Assembly: GCA_037046615.1 (NCBI GenBank)
Contig: JBAOHD010000015.1
Coordinates: 62,001 to 126,000, forward strand
Length of the DNA: 64,000 bases
Origin: Phosphoribacter sp037046615
GTDB lineage: Bacteria; Actinomycetota; Actinomycetes; Actinomycetales; Dermatophilaceae
Reading direction: 5' to 3'
A model generated the notes under the pieces. It worked only from the letters and a program-made list of their open reading frames with translations, did not search any database and was not told the DNA's origin. The position numbers and the translations under genes were made by a program. Positions 8,707 to 17,615 of this stretch are shown here, one piece after another; within the stretch, counting starts at the first letter, position 1, and every line of letters begins with the position of its first letter.

Positions 8707-8836
8707 GGCTGGCGTTCTCCTGGTCGAAGGGTGGTGCTCGATGATCACTGCAGATCGGCTGGCACCAGGTGTGACACCGCATAGACGGTGGCCGGAGCGT
8801 AAAGGTGACAGGCCGGAGGGGTGATGCCAGTCACAG

Positions 8837-9502
8837 TCAGAGCTGGCTGGCGCGGTACTCCCGGATCTTCTCGACGAACTCAGGTGTCAGATCGTCGCCG
8901 GCTGCGAGCAGATCGGGGAGTGTATGCCGCTCGGTCGTCCACGCGCGGAAGGACATCGGCACGGTCACGTGGTGCGCGGGGCGATGCTCGATGACGACCT
9001 CATCACCAGTGCGCACCTCTCCTGGGGTGAGGACGCGCAGGTAGGCGCCGGTGCGCCCGCGCTCCGTGAATCGCTTCACCCAGCGGCGCTCACCCATGGC
9101 CTTCGCGAAGGTCGAGCAGGGCACGCGTGGCCCGGTGACCTGCAGCCGCACGGTGGTGCCGACCTGCCAGATCTCACCGAGTCGCGCGTCGTCGACGTCG
9201 AGGCCGACCGTGGTGAGGTTTTCGCCGAACGCCCCGTCGCCGAGGTCTCGACCGACCTCGGCGGCCCAGTGGTCGAGTTCCTCGCGGGCCACGGCATACA
9301 CCGCCTGGTAGGTGCCCCCGTGGTGGCGGCGCTCGCCGACAAAGTCACCGACGACGCCACTGCCCTCACCGCGGCGTTTGTCGCCGGGATCCCGCAGGAG
9401 CACCGGATCGGGAGTCGGGACCTTGACCATGCCGGACAGGCGTCTGCCGCCAGCGGGGTTGGGGCCGGGGACCGCGACGTTGACCGAACGGACGTGGGCC
9501 AT
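8837..9502 (-). CDS. MOSC domain protein (YiiM-like)
   Basis: A 221-residue protein with the beta-barrel MOSC fold, used for molybdenum-cofactor sulfur transfer or for detoxifying N-hydroxylated bases. GDFVGERRHHGGTYQAVYAY-like sequence near residue 52, FGENLTTVGLDV near 88, and GPRVPCSTF with the conserved cysteine near 123 are the family signature. The ATG at 9502 overlaps the SulP stop by one base (TGATG), so it is coupled to the transporter. This arrangement hints at a sulfate or molybdate link, but that is inference. Confidence 0.85.
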   Translation of the reverse strand: MAHVRSVNVAVPGPNPAGGRRLSGMVKVPTPDPVLLRDPGDKRRGEGSGVVGDFVGERRHHGGTYQAVYAVAREELDHWAAEVGRDLGDGAFGENLTTVGLDVDDARLGEIWQVGTTVRLQVTGPRVPCSTFAKAMGERRWVKRFTERGRTGAYLRVLTPGEVRTGDEVVIEHRPAHHVTVPMSFRAWTTERHTLPDLLAAGDDLTPEFVEKIREYRASQL

Positions 9503-11325
9503 CAGCGCCCGGACTCGACTGGGTGGGTGGGCTCGGTCGACTCCGCGGCATCGGGCGTCGGCGGCTCCTCGCCCGGCCATAGCGTGCCGAACTCCGCCTG
9601 GTAGGCCTTGCCCGCTTTGTTCAGGGTGGTGAAGTAGAGGAACTTCTCGAGCACGTCGTGCATGCCATAGCCGTCGATCTTGGCGCGCACGGGCTCCTTG
9701 AGCTCGGCGAAGACCAGCTGCACGCCGCGTGTCTCGAGGTCACCGGCAAGCTCTTCGAGCATGTCGGCGGCGGTCGTGTCGATGTCGGAGATGGGTTCGG
9801 CCGCGACGAGGATCCAGCGGGGTTTGGGGTCGGCGTCGGCGAGGCGCAGCACCTGATCGGAGAAGGTGCGGGCGTTGGCGAAGAAGAGCGGCGCGTCGAA
9901 ACGGAAGATCGTGAGGCCAGGCATCGACCCGGCGTTGGGGTTCTCGGCGAGATCGAAATAGCCCGGGTTGGCGCCCTTCTCGCGGCCGAGGACGGCCTGG
10001 TAAGGCCACCACGACCGGCGAAAGACATTGAGGATCGAGAGCCCGACCGCAACGCCGATGCCGGGCAGCACACCGAGCACCGCCACCGCCAGGGTCGCGG
10101 CGATCGACAGCCAGAACTCCATCGGCCGTTGGGTCCGCAGGCGCTTGGCAGCCGGCAGTTCGGCAAGCGAGAACGCTGCGACGACGACAATGGCCGCCAG
10201 CACCGGGATCGGCAGTGCGGCAAGGAGGTTGGGCGCGACGACGAGGAGGACGAGGATGGCGACGGCGCCGACGAGCCCCGCAACTTGGCTCTTGGCGCCG
10301 GCCTTGAAGGCCACGGCCGTCCGCGACCCGCTCGTGCTCACCGCGAAACCCTGGAAGAGGCCCGCGAGGACGTTGGCCGCGCCGATGCCGACCATCTCTT
10401 GGTTGCCGTCGATGGGCTGCCCGGTCCGGCGCGCGTATGCCGTGGCTGTCGAGATCGTGTCAGCGAGGGCGACGAGCGTGATGCCCAGGGCACCAGCGAT
10501 GAGCAGGCCGATGTCGCCGAGGGACACGAGTGGGACCGTCAGCGGGGGCACACCCTGGGGGAGTTCGCCGACGACCTTGACTCCGTGCTCGGGCAAGTTG
10601 AGCCAGGTCGAGGCGAGGATCCCGAGGATGACTGCGACGAGCACGGCTGGCACGCGCGGTAGGACCTTCTGCAGCCCGAAGATAAGGACGAGGGCCGCGA
10701 GGCCGACACCGAGGGCCCACAGGTTGGTCGCGCCGGCGGCGATCTTCTGCCAGGTGCCGACGATCTCACCGATGAGACCGTCGGCCTCCACCGAGAAGCC
10801 GCCCAACTTCCGCATCTGGCCGACGAGGATCGTCAGCGCGAGGCCGTTCATATAGCCGACCATCGTCGGCTTGGACAGCAGGTCGGCGACGAAGCCGAGC
10901 TTGGCGGCGCCAGCCCCGATCATGAAGATGCCGACAAGAATCGACTGCACCGCCGCGAGGAGGACCGCCCGTCCGGGGTCACCGCCGGAGGCCACGAGGG
11001 GGAGGATCGAGGCGGCGATCATCGGTCCGAGGGAGGAGTCGGGGCCGAGGACGAGCACCCGGGAGGGGCCGAACACGGCATACGCGACGAGGCACATGAT
11101 GCTCGTGTAGAGGCCGGTGATCGGGGGCAGCCCCGCAAGCTGGGCGTACGCCATGCCTTGGGGCACGAGCAGCGCGGTGAGGCCCAGCCCGGCGACGATG
11201 TCGTCCTTGAGCCACGAGCGGTCGTATGCCGGCAGCCACGACACGATCGGCACCCACTGGGCGAGGGCGGACGAGCGTGCGGGGCGCGCGTTGTCGGGAG
11301 TCAGTGGCTGCGTCGTGGCCTTCAT
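9502..11325 (-). CDS. SulP family anion transporter with C-terminal STAS domain
   Basis: A 607-residue permease with ten or more hydrophobic segments. It begins with the SulP landmark VPQGMAYAQLAGLPPITGLY near residue 58, and STSGSRTAVAF near 320 is in the core domain. A STAS domain follows at about 440-560 (FRFDAPLFFANA, DIDTTAADMLEEL). Likely substrates are sulfate, bicarbonate or other anions; the sequence does not decide. ATG 11325 is preceded by GAGGAG, so it is preferred to the TTG at 11331. The MOSC gene is coupled downstream. Confidence 0.9.
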   Translation of the reverse strand: MKATTQPLTPDNARPARSSALAQWVPIVSWLPAYDRSWLKDDIVAGLGLTALLVPQGMAYAQLAGLPPITGLYTSIMCLVAYAVFGPSRVLVLGPDSSLGPMIAASILPLVASGGDPGRAVLLAAVQSILVGIFMIGAGAAKLGFVADLLSKPTMVGYMNGLALTILVGQMRKLGGFSVEADGLIGEIVGTWQKIAAGATNLWALGVGLAALVLIFGLQKVLPRVPAVLVAVILGILASTWLNLPEHGVKVVGELPQGVPPLTVPLVSLGDIGLLIAGALGITLVALADTISTATAYARRTGQPIDGNQEMVGIGAANVLAGLFQGFAVSTSGSRTAVAFKAGAKSQVAGLVGAVAILVLLVVAPNLLAALPIPVLAAIVVVAAFSLAELPAAKRLRTQRPMEFWLSIAATLAVAVLGVLPGIGVAVGLSILNVFRRSWWPYQAVLGREKGANPGYFDLAENPNAGSMPGLTIFRFDAPLFFANARTFSDQVLRLADADPKPRWILVAAEPISDIDTTAADMLEELAGDLETRGVQLVFAELKEPVRAKIDGYGMHDVLEKFLYFTTLNKAGKAYQAEFGTLWPGEEPPTPDAAESTEPTHPVESGR

Positions 11326-11331
11326 CGCCAA

Positions 11332-11590
11332 ACTCCTCGAGGTCGCGCGGCGCTGCGGTCGCAGCGGGTGACAGCCTAAAGGCGAACGGCAGGTGACGAG
11401 GGGATCGACGGCAGCTGAACTCTCCGGAGTCTTAAGCGACTGTCACCAGACCGCAGCGGCGGACAGACGCCACGAGCCAGCGCGAAAGGTGCGCGGGCTC
11501 GTGGCACATCACGGTCGGACGACTGCGGTCGGCCCGGTGTGATCGGCGGGTCGTCGATCCACCGGGTGCGATGGATCGACGAGGCGAAGG
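11332..11590. other. Intergenic region upstream of SulP
   Basis: No convincing gene is seen. It holds the hairpin at 11469-11504 and presumably the SulP promoter. A 72-codon minus-strand open frame has no ribosome site or recognisable product. Confidence 0.4.
11469..11504 (-). terminator. Hairpin downstream of the SRPBCC gene
   Basis: A stem of about 15 bp with one mismatch (GCCACGAGCC... pairing with ...GGCTCGTGGC) and a short GAAAGGT-containing loop lies 87 bases past the SRPBCC stop and upstream of SulP. Confidence 0.5.
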
Positions 11591-11998
11591 TCAATCTCCG
11601 GCGAGCGCGTCGATGCGATCGAGGGCAGCGCGCCAGCGGGCGCCGAGCGCCTCGGTGTCACCGCTCACGTGCTCGTGGCGGACGGTGACGGCGGTCTTGT
11701 CGCCATCGGCAGCAAGGTGGAGGTCGACCATCGACCGGGGTGCGTCGTCGTCGGCGTGCCAGGAGACGCGCACCTGCTCCAGCGGGTGGTAGGTGCGCCA
11801 GACGCCGTGCGTGCCGTCAGCCGCCCGCCAGGGCTCGCCCTTACCGCCGAGCGTCGCGCCCTCGCCGAGGAAGGCAGCAGCGCCCTCGTTGGTCGTCAGC
11901 ACGTGCCAGACGTGGTTGAGGTCGTGCGTGAGCAGGGCGCTCACTTCGACGGTGTCGCTCAGTGCGTCGACCACCCCGGCCTGCTGCGGGTCTGACAT
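11591..11998 (-). CDS. SRPBCC / AHSA1-like ligand-binding domain protein
   Basis: A 135-residue single-domain protein of the START/SRPBCC fold. HVWHVLTTNEGAAAFLGEG in the first half and VRVSWHADDDAPRSMV in the centre match the activator-of-Hsp90/polyketide-cyclase type. GGAGG lies eight bases before the ATG at 11998, which rules out the longer frame upstream. The ligand is unknown and no functional partner is adjacent. Confidence 0.8.
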   Translation of the reverse strand: MSDPQQAGVVDALSDTVEVSALLTHDLNHVWHVLTTNEGAAAFLGEGATLGGKGEPWRAADGTHGVWRTYHPLEQVRVSWHADDDAPRSMVDLHLAADGDKTAVTVRHEHVSGDTEALGARWRAALDRIDALAGD

Positions 11999-11999
11999 C

Positions 12000-12310
12000 G
12001 TGATGCCTCCTGAAATCTGGCGGCCGAGCCGGCGGCGGGGCCGCGTGAGTTGAGCTACTCCATCCGACTCCAATCCGGCCGCGAGCGCAAGCCGGGATTT
12101 CGTCCCGGAGAACATTCCTCCCGTATGCCGTGCACCACTTGCCTCGGACCTCTCCGCACCTCCCGTCACACCTGTCCAAGACACCTGTCCCAAGACACCT
12201 GTCCAAGACACCTGTCCGCGACATCTGTCGGTCACACGTGTCCGGGGACCTGCCCGGGGACCTGCCCGTCACACGTGGGCGTCCGACCTGTCAGACCAGG
12301 TGCTGTTGGA
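12000..12310. repeat. Gene-free stretch with degenerate tandem repeats around GACACCTGTCC
   Basis: At about 12165-12285 the unit GACACCTGTCC(AA) is repeated four times, then decays into GGGGACCTGCCC copies and two CACACGTG-like palindromes. No gene is supported; the open frames crossing it are low-complexity. It separates the SRPBCC gene from the transpeptidase gene, and the CACGTG cores could be protein-binding sites. Confidence 0.5.
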
Positions 12311-14392
12311 TCAGCCCGCCCAACCTTGGAGGAACGCCTTGACGTAAGGAGCGGTTGTAACGGTCCCCGACTGTCCGGTCTCGACGTAGACCGCGACCGC
12401 GAGGTCACCGCGCGAGGCGACCATCCAGGTGTGGGTGAGGGGCGGGTCGGCCGAACCGTACTGCGCGGTGCCGGTCTTGGCGCCGGTCACGCCGAGCCCG
12501 GAAAGGACCTTGCCGCTGCCGTCGGTGACGACGCTGGCCATCATCGAGCGCAATGCAGCAGCCTCGTCGGAGGTGAGGGGCTTGGCGGGGGGCGGTGGCG
12601 TCGTCGGCAGTGGTGTGGGTGACGATGTGGCCGAGGATGTGGCCGACGACGTTGCTGGCGACGTTGCTGGCGAGGTGGCCTGCGAGTTCGCTGCCCCCGT
12701 CGGCGATGAGTCCGCTGCCCCCGTCGTCGCGGCCGAGCTGGCCTTCGCCGGGATCTCCACCATCCGCGGCACCACCGTTGCGCCCTTGACGACCGAGGCC
12801 ACGACGGTCGCCATCGATAGAGCCGAGGCTTCCACCTTGGCCTGACCGATGAAGGATGCGGCGTGTTCGGTCGCGGTCGCAGACCGAGGGATCGACCCGA
12901 GGAAGGAGGCGACGCCCATCTGGAAGTCCACCCCGAAGCCGAGCGCTGCCGCAGCGTCGGCCAGGGCCTCCTGCGACACGATCCCGTGCTGTGAGATGAA
13001 GGCGGTGTTGCAGGAGTTGGCCAGCGCAGTGCGGAGGGAGATCTGGCCGAGCCCGCTGTCTGGGTAAGCGTCGTAGTTCTTGAATGACCGGCCGTCGACC
13101 GTAACCGTCGGGGTGCACGCGACCGGAGACTCAGGGCTGAGCCCGGCGCGCAGTAGCGCGAGCGAGGAGACGATCTTGAAGGTCGAGCCGGGGGCCGCTC
13201 GTCCGGTCATCGCGAGTGAGCCTTGGGCGGTGGGGGAGGTCGCGGCGGCGACGACTTCACCGGTGGATGGCCGGATCGCGACGAGGCTCGTCGGCACCGG
13301 CGCGCCCGCGAGTGCGGCCTCGGCAGCCTGCTGCGCCTCGATGTCGAGGGTCGTGATGAGCGCGGGACCAGCGATTGGCTCTTGACCGAAGAGGCTGCGG
13401 CTCGTTGCGCCGCCGGCCGAGTCGGTGCCGACGGCGCGGATCTTGAGGCCCGGGGTGCCCGAGAGGTAGGTGTTGTAGCGCTGCTGCAGGCCTGACAGTC
13501 CGACGATGTCGGTCGCTCCGACCCGACCGCCCGACGCGGCGACGATCTCGGCCGTCGCGGGGCCGACGGTGCCGAGGACCGCCCGCGCGAAGGTGGGAGA
13601 GAGCGCCAGGGTCAGCTCCCCGGCGACTGCCACTCCGCCTGGGATCGCTTGCACCGCAGCGGTTTTGCCCGCGATCCGCGGGTCGCTGGCGCGCAGGGTG
13701 ATCGCGACGACGAATTGCTTGGCCCCGCCCGCTGCGACCGACTTCGCGTAGGCCACCGGGTCGATGCCCATGAGGGCGGCCAGCGCCGCGGCGGAGGTCG
13801 CCGCTTGGTCTGGGGCGATGCGGGCCTTGTCGATGCCGACGTTGTAGACGTCGCGAAGCCCGGCGAGCACGACGCCGCCTGCTCCCCGGATCTCACCACG
13901 TTTGGCCTGCACCCGGTCGACGGCGAAGCGCTCGCTGGCGGTGAGCTTGGGCTCGATGAGCGTCGGCGACCACTGGACGTGCCAGGTCTTGTCCGGCGCG
14001 AGGCTGAGCTTGGCGTCCGTCGTGTAACGCCAGTCGTCCTCGGTCGGCGCGACGTCCCAGTGCCATGACAGCGTCGCCGTGGCCTTCGTCGGGTCGTCGG
14101 CCTTCGGCACCACCCCCGCCACGGTCACCGTCCGCGGGATGCCCGAGAGTTTGCCGACGACGTCCTTGACGGAGGTCGTGGCGGCCTCGGTCGTCGAGCC
14201 GTCGAAGGTGACGCCAGTCAGGTCGCCGGCGGTGAGGCCGCTGGCGAGTTTTGCGGCGACTTCCTCGGGCTTGGGCGGAGTGTCCGCGCTCGTGCACGCC
14301 CCAAGCGCGCTCGCGCCCAGCGCGATGATCCACACGAGCGCCGTGCTGGCGGCTCGCCGGGGGCGCCGGCGCGCCAGTGGTCCATGAGACAT
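12311..14392 (-). CDS. Penicillin-binding transpeptidase lipoprotein with NTF2-like N-terminal domain
   Basis: A 693-residue PBP2a/PbpA-like DD-transpeptidase that cross-links peptidoglycan outside the membrane. The N-terminus has a lipobox-like LGAC near residue 32. An NTF2-like MecA_N domain spans roughly 40-160, then a dimerisation region, then the transpeptidase domain with the catalytic PGSTFK, the SCN triad ANSCN and GAKTGTAQ. An unusual Ser/Thr/Ala/Pro-rich insert of about 60 residues (ATSPATSSATSS type) lies between the SCN and KTG motifs, where most homologues have a short loop. No beta-lactamase or regulator is adjacent. Confidence 0.92.
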   Translation of the reverse strand: MSHGPLARRRPRRAASTALVWIIALGASALGACTSADTPPKPEEVAAKLASGLTAGDLTGVTFDGSTTEAATTSVKDVVGKLSGIPRTVTVAGVVPKADDPTKATATLSWHWDVAPTEDDWRYTTDAKLSLAPDKTWHVQWSPTLIEPKLTASERFAVDRVQAKRGEIRGAGGVVLAGLRDVYNVGIDKARIAPDQAATSAAALAALMGIDPVAYAKSVAAGGAKQFVVAITLRASDPRIAGKTAAVQAIPGGVAVAGELTLALSPTFARAVLGTVGPATAEIVAASGGRVGATDIVGLSGLQQRYNTYLSGTPGLKIRAVGTDSAGGATSRSLFGQEPIAGPALITTLDIEAQQAAEAALAGAPVPTSLVAIRPSTGEVVAAATSPTAQGSLAMTGRAAPGSTFKIVSSLALLRAGLSPESPVACTPTVTVDGRSFKNYDAYPDSGLGQISLRTALANSCNTAFISQHGIVSQEALADAAAALGFGVDFQMGVASFLGSIPRSATATEHAASFIGQAKVEASALSMATVVASVVKGATVVPRMVEIPAKASSAATTGAADSSPTGAANSQATSPATSPATSSATSSATSSPTPLPTTPPPPAKPLTSDEAAALRSMMASVVTDGSGKVLSGLGVTGAKTGTAQYGSADPPLTHTWMVASRGDLAVAVYVETGQSGTVTTAPYVKAFLQGWAG

Positions 14393-14442
14393 CCGCGTCC
14401 TTCCGTCGGGTCACAGTGTCGCCCAGGGCGCCGACAAGCCCA

Positions 14443-14522
14443 ACTCGCCCCCGTGCGGGTGGGGCGGGCGGAGGTGACGACCGTGCAGGGCCGCGGCCGG
14501 GGACTCGCCCCCGTGCGGGTGG
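14443..14522. repeat. Twenty-base direct repeat spaced exactly 60 bases
   Basis: ACTCGCCCCCGTGCGGGTGG occurs at 14443-14462 and again at 14503-14522, between the transpeptidase start and ric. Each copy contains the short dyad CCCGTGCGGG. Confidence 0.6.
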
Positions 14523-14558
14523 CACGGGAGTGACACACGCCTGCACCTGTCACATTTG

Positions 14559-14576
14559 TTACAATAATGACTGTAA
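14559..14576. promoter_or_regulatory. TTACA-N8-TGTAA dyad upstream of ric, candidate operator in an AT-rich promoter
   Basis: A perfect inverted repeat lies in the only AT-rich patch of the region, 56 bases before the Ric start. Ric genes are commonly under NO- or redox-sensing repressors of the Rrf2 or CRP/FNR type, so a site for such a regulator is plausible. The regulator is not in the window. Confidence 0.45.
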
Positions 14577-14631
14577 AAAGTAATCCGGTGGCCTCGCCAG
14601 CGGGTCCACCGGGACCTGCCCCAGGAGAGAC

Positions 14632-15378
14632 ATGCCCACCGCCCTCGGATCCACCCCGCTGACCGCCACCGCGACCCTCGGTGACCTCGTGATCGCGGAC
14701 GCCCGTCGAGCCGCAGTGCTCGACCGTGCCGGAATCGACTACTGCTGCCACGGACAGCGCACCGTGGCAGAGGCGGCGAGCGATGCCGAACTAGACCTTG
14801 AGGACCTGCTGCGATCCCTCGACCTCCCGGCCGACCCAGCCCAGGACGCGGGCGGGGGATCCGGTGGCCGCGGGCCGGCCGAGCTCGCGAGCTTCGCCCA
14901 TGACATCGTCGACACCCACCATGCCTACCTCTGGGAAGAGATGCCCCGCCTCCAGGCCCTCGTGGACAAGGTGCACCGGGTGCACGGTCATCGCCACCCC
15001 GAACTCGCCGACGTGCGCGTCACCTTCACGGCGATCGTGACCGAGCTGGATCCGCATATGGCGGCGGAGGAACGCCGCGTGTTCCCCATGATCCGGCGAT
15101 TGGAGGACGGGACCGCCGTGCCGACGCAAGAGCTGCGGGAGGGCCTCGCCGCCCTGCGTGTCGAGCATGACCACGTGGGCGGCCTCCTGCGTCACCTGCG
15201 TTCTCTCACACGCGGGTATGCCGTTCCGGCCGACGCGTGCGGCTCCTACCGCGCGATGCTGACCGGGTTAGAAGCCATGGAGAAGGACATCCACGCGCAT
15301 ATCCACAAGGAAAACAACATCCTCTTCGTCCAGGTCGACACGCTGCTGGCGGCGCGCGACGCGATGACCGTCGGGTGA
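14632..15378 (+). CDS. ric: Iron-sulfur cluster repair di-iron protein (Ric / YtfE / ScdA family)
   Basis: A hemerythrin-like di-iron protein that helps repair clusters damaged by nitric oxide or oxidants. The N-terminal ScdA domain has IDYCCHGQRT near residue 36. The four-helix hemerythrin part shows DTHHAYLWEEMPRL, LDPHMAAEERRVFP, EHDHVGGLLRHL and HIHKENNILF, which give the His/Glu ligands. The length of 248 residues is normal. AGGAGAG lies before the ATG at 14632. It is coupled by a GTGA overlap to a membrane protein gene. Confidence 0.93.
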   Translation: MPTALGSTPLTATATLGDLVIADARRAAVLDRAGIDYCCHGQRTVAEAASDAELDLEDLLRSLDLPADPAQDAGGGSGGRGPAELASFAHDIVDTHHAYLWEEMPRLQALVDKVHRVHGHRHPELADVRVTFTAIVTELDPHMAAEERRVFPMIRRLEDGTAVPTQELREGLAALRVEHDHVGGLLRHLRSLTRGYAVPADACGSYRAMLTGLEAMEKDIHAHIHKENNILFVQVDTLLAARDAMTVG

Positions 15379-15893
15379 TCATCACGTCGGATCGGCCCGG
15401 CGTGGCGATGGCGGCTGCCGGCTCGGCGGCCATCGTCGCCGGAGGTCTCGTCGCGGCGGTTACCGGCCCGTTGGCGCTGACGCGCGGGAGTTGGGCGGCG
15501 GCATACCTCGTCTTGGTGTGGGGGGTGGGACAGGCCGCGATGGCTGCCGCCCGCCTAGTGGCCCCGCCCGTCGCACCAGGCCACGCACCAGGACACGCAC
15601 CAGGCCTCGCACCAGGCCAGCAGAGCGGCCCCGGTCCAGGGCGCCGGGGCTGGCACCAGCTGGTGATCTGGAACCTCGCCAATGGCCTCGTCATCGCCGG
15701 CACCCTTGCGGCGTCGCCCTGGGTGGTCGACATCGGCGGGCTCGGGTGTGTCGCCGCACTCGTGCTGGCCTGGAGCCAGGCGCGCCCCCTACCCCGAGGC
15801 GCTGCCAGCCGGGCCTATCGAGCCGTCCTCGCCCTCATGGCCGTGAGCATCCCCGTCGGGTTGTTGCTCACCCACGTGCGTAACGCGCGCTGA
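15375..15893 (+). CDS. Membrane protein of unknown function coupled to ric
   Basis: A 172-residue protein with about five hydrophobic helices, and a proline/glycine/histidine loop near residue 70 made of a four-fold APGH-like repeat encoded by a 12-base tandem unit. GTG 15375 overlaps the Ric stop, so co-translation is likely and a role in NO or redox stress is suggested by position only. I do not recognise the family. Its last 26 bases overlap the convergent malY-like gene. Confidence 0.7.
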   Translation: MIITSDRPGVAMAAAGSAAIVAGGLVAAVTGPLALTRGSWAAAYLVLVWGVGQAAMAAARLVAPPVAPGHAPGHAPGLAPGQQSGPGPGRRGWHQLVIWNLANGLVIAGTLAASPWVVDIGGLGCVAALVLAWSQARPLPRGAASRAYRAVLALMAVSIPVGLLLTHVRNAR

Positions 15894-17031
15894 CCGCCGC
15901 CGCGATCCGCTCCAGACCCTGCTGCAGCAGGGGCCGGGTGGTCGCGAAGTTGAGCCGCCCGAAGCGGTGCGCAGGAGCACCGAACGGCACGCCGGGATTG
16001 ATCGCCACCTTCGTCTCGGCGAGGAAGAAGTCAGTCGGCTCGACGTCGAGGGCAAGCTCCGTGCAGTCGAGCCATTGGAGGTAGGTGCCCTCGTTGGGCA
16101 GGGTGGTGATGCCCGGCATACTCGCCACCGCGTCGGCCACGAGCGTCCGGTGCTCCGCGAGCGTCGCCACGACCTCTTCCCGCCACGGATCACCGTCGCG
16201 GAAGGCCGCGATCCCGGCCTCGATGCCCATCGTCGCGACCCCGACCTTCTCCCAGTAGGGGATCGCGCGCCAGGCGTCGCTCTCGCCGGGGGCGGTCGTG
16301 ACGACCTGGGCGCACCGCAGGCCAGGGACGTTCCACGCCTTCGACGCTGACGTGACGGTGATCGAGTGAGCGGCTGCGGCCGGTGACACCGCGGCATACG
16401 GGATGTGCGGGGTCTCGAAGACGAGCGGCGAGTGGATCTCGTCGCTCACGACCCGGGCCCCGTGCCGCTCGACGACGGCCGCCAGGGCGGCGAGTTCGTC
16501 GCGCGAGTAGACCCGGCCGAGCGGGTTATGGGGGCTGCTGATGAGCACGGTGCGCCCGCCCGCGGCGAGGGCCGCGTCGATGGCGGAGAGATCGAGCGTA
16601 TGCCGCGCGCCGTCCCACGCCATCGGCACCCGGATGATCGGGCGTCCGGTGAGCGCGATGACGTCGAAGAACGGCATGTAGACCGGGGTCGGGATGACGA
16701 CCGGGTCTGACGGGCCGCTGAAGTAGCGGACCGCGAGCGACACTCCGGCCATGACGTCGGGCACGGCATGGACCGAATCAGGCGCGATCGACCAACCATG
16801 CGTGCGTGCTTGCCAGGCGACGAACTCCGCTGCCAACTCGTCGAGCTGGCGCGCAGACGGATAGCCGACGACTTCGGCGTCGACCGCGCGCCGCAATGCT
16901 GCCGCGACGGGTGGCGCGAGGGGGTAGTCCATCTCGGCCACCCACATCGGGAGGATGTCCGGCGGGTAGAACGACCACTTCTGGGTCCGCCGGGCGCGCA
17001 GCTGCTCGGGAGTCAGGCGATGCAGGTCCAT
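15868..17031 (-). CDS. MalY/PatB-type cystathionine beta-lyase / aminotransferase
   Basis: A class-I/II fold PLP enzyme of the PatB family, predicted to cleave cystathionine or other cysteine S-conjugates. The family start is RRTQKWSFYPPDILPMWVAEMD. ISSPHNPLGRVYSRDEL carries the NPxGR motif, VVSDEIHSPLVF contains the PLP Asp region, TSASKAWNVPGLRCAQ has the PLP lysine, and RLNFAT is near the end. 387 residues is normal. It starts immediately after the cupin stop (TAG then ATG), so the two form an operon. Confidence 0.9.
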   Translation of the reverse strand: MDLHRLTPEQLRARRTQKWSFYPPDILPMWVAEMDYPLAPPVAAALRRAVDAEVVGYPSARQLDELAAEFVAWQARTHGWSIAPDSVHAVPDVMAGVSLAVRYFSGPSDPVVIPTPVYMPFFDVIALTGRPIIRVPMAWDGARHTLDLSAIDAALAAGGRTVLISSPHNPLGRVYSRDELAALAAVVERHGARVVSDEIHSPLVFETPHIPYAAVSPAAAAHSITVTSASKAWNVPGLRCAQVVTTAPGESDAWRAIPYWEKVGVATMGIEAGIAAFRDGDPWREEVVATLAEHRTLVADAVASMPGITTLPNEGTYLQWLDCTELALDVEPTDFFLAETKVAINPGVPFGAPAHRFGRLNFATTRPLLQQGLERIAAAVSARYARG

Positions 17032-17430
17032 CTAGTGATCATGGTGCGGATCGGCGTCGGCGTCAGCCTTCGTCCGGTGGACGGTCCCCGGGGCGTGCTC
17101 CGGCGGCGAGTAGATCGTGTAGAGCCGCAGCGGGCCGAGGCCGGCATTGATGACGTTGTGCCACACGCCAGCGGGCACGATCGTCGCCCAGTCGGCCCCG
17201 AAGACGACGCTGGTCTGAGGTCCGTCCTTGGTCTCGCTCGTCGTGAGCGTGGCGACGCCCTCTTCGACCCGGATGAACTGGTCGATGTGGTCGTGGACCT
17301 CCAGGCCGATCTCCTCGCCAGGCTCGAGCGTCATGACGACGAGCTGCATGACCTTGCCGGTGTGGATGACCTTGCGATAGCTGGAGTTTTCCAACGTGAT
17401 GCGTTCGATGTTGCCGGCCCAGGCCGTCAT
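17032..17430 (-). CDS. Cupin domain protein
   Basis: A 132-residue single-cupin protein. EIGLEVHDHIDQFIRVEEG near residue 45 supplies the first cupin motif (HxH...E), and VPAGVWHNVINAG near 88 the second. The tail is rich in Asp and His (DADADPHHDH), possibly another metal site. AGGAGG stands before the ATG at 17430. It is co-transcribed with the PatB-like lyase, which suggests sulfur or amino-acid metabolism, without proof. Confidence 0.85.
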   Translation of the reverse strand: MTAWAGNIERITLENSSYRKVIHTGKVMQLVVMTLEPGEEIGLEVHDHIDQFIRVEEGVATLTTSETKDGPQTSVVFGADWATIVPAGVWHNVINAGLGPLRLYTIYSPPEHAPGTVHRTKADADADPHHDH

Positions 17431-17615
17431 GTCGCCTCCTGTCGTCGAGGTGTCGGGGGTGCCATTGACGACTGTGCCAGGCACCCGCGCCTGGCGCGTG
17501 CCTGGCGTCACGGCATACGGTATTCCGCCCTGCGATGGCGATGGGCACCGGGCTTGCCCCATCTGTCCGTCGCTGGGTCTGACCGTTGGTGGGGCGGGGC
17601 GGCTAGCCTGGCGCC

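Noticed and set aside
11376..11594. 72-codon minus-strand open frame between SRPBCC and SulP
   Set aside because: It crosses a hairpin and has no ribosome site or recognisable sequence.
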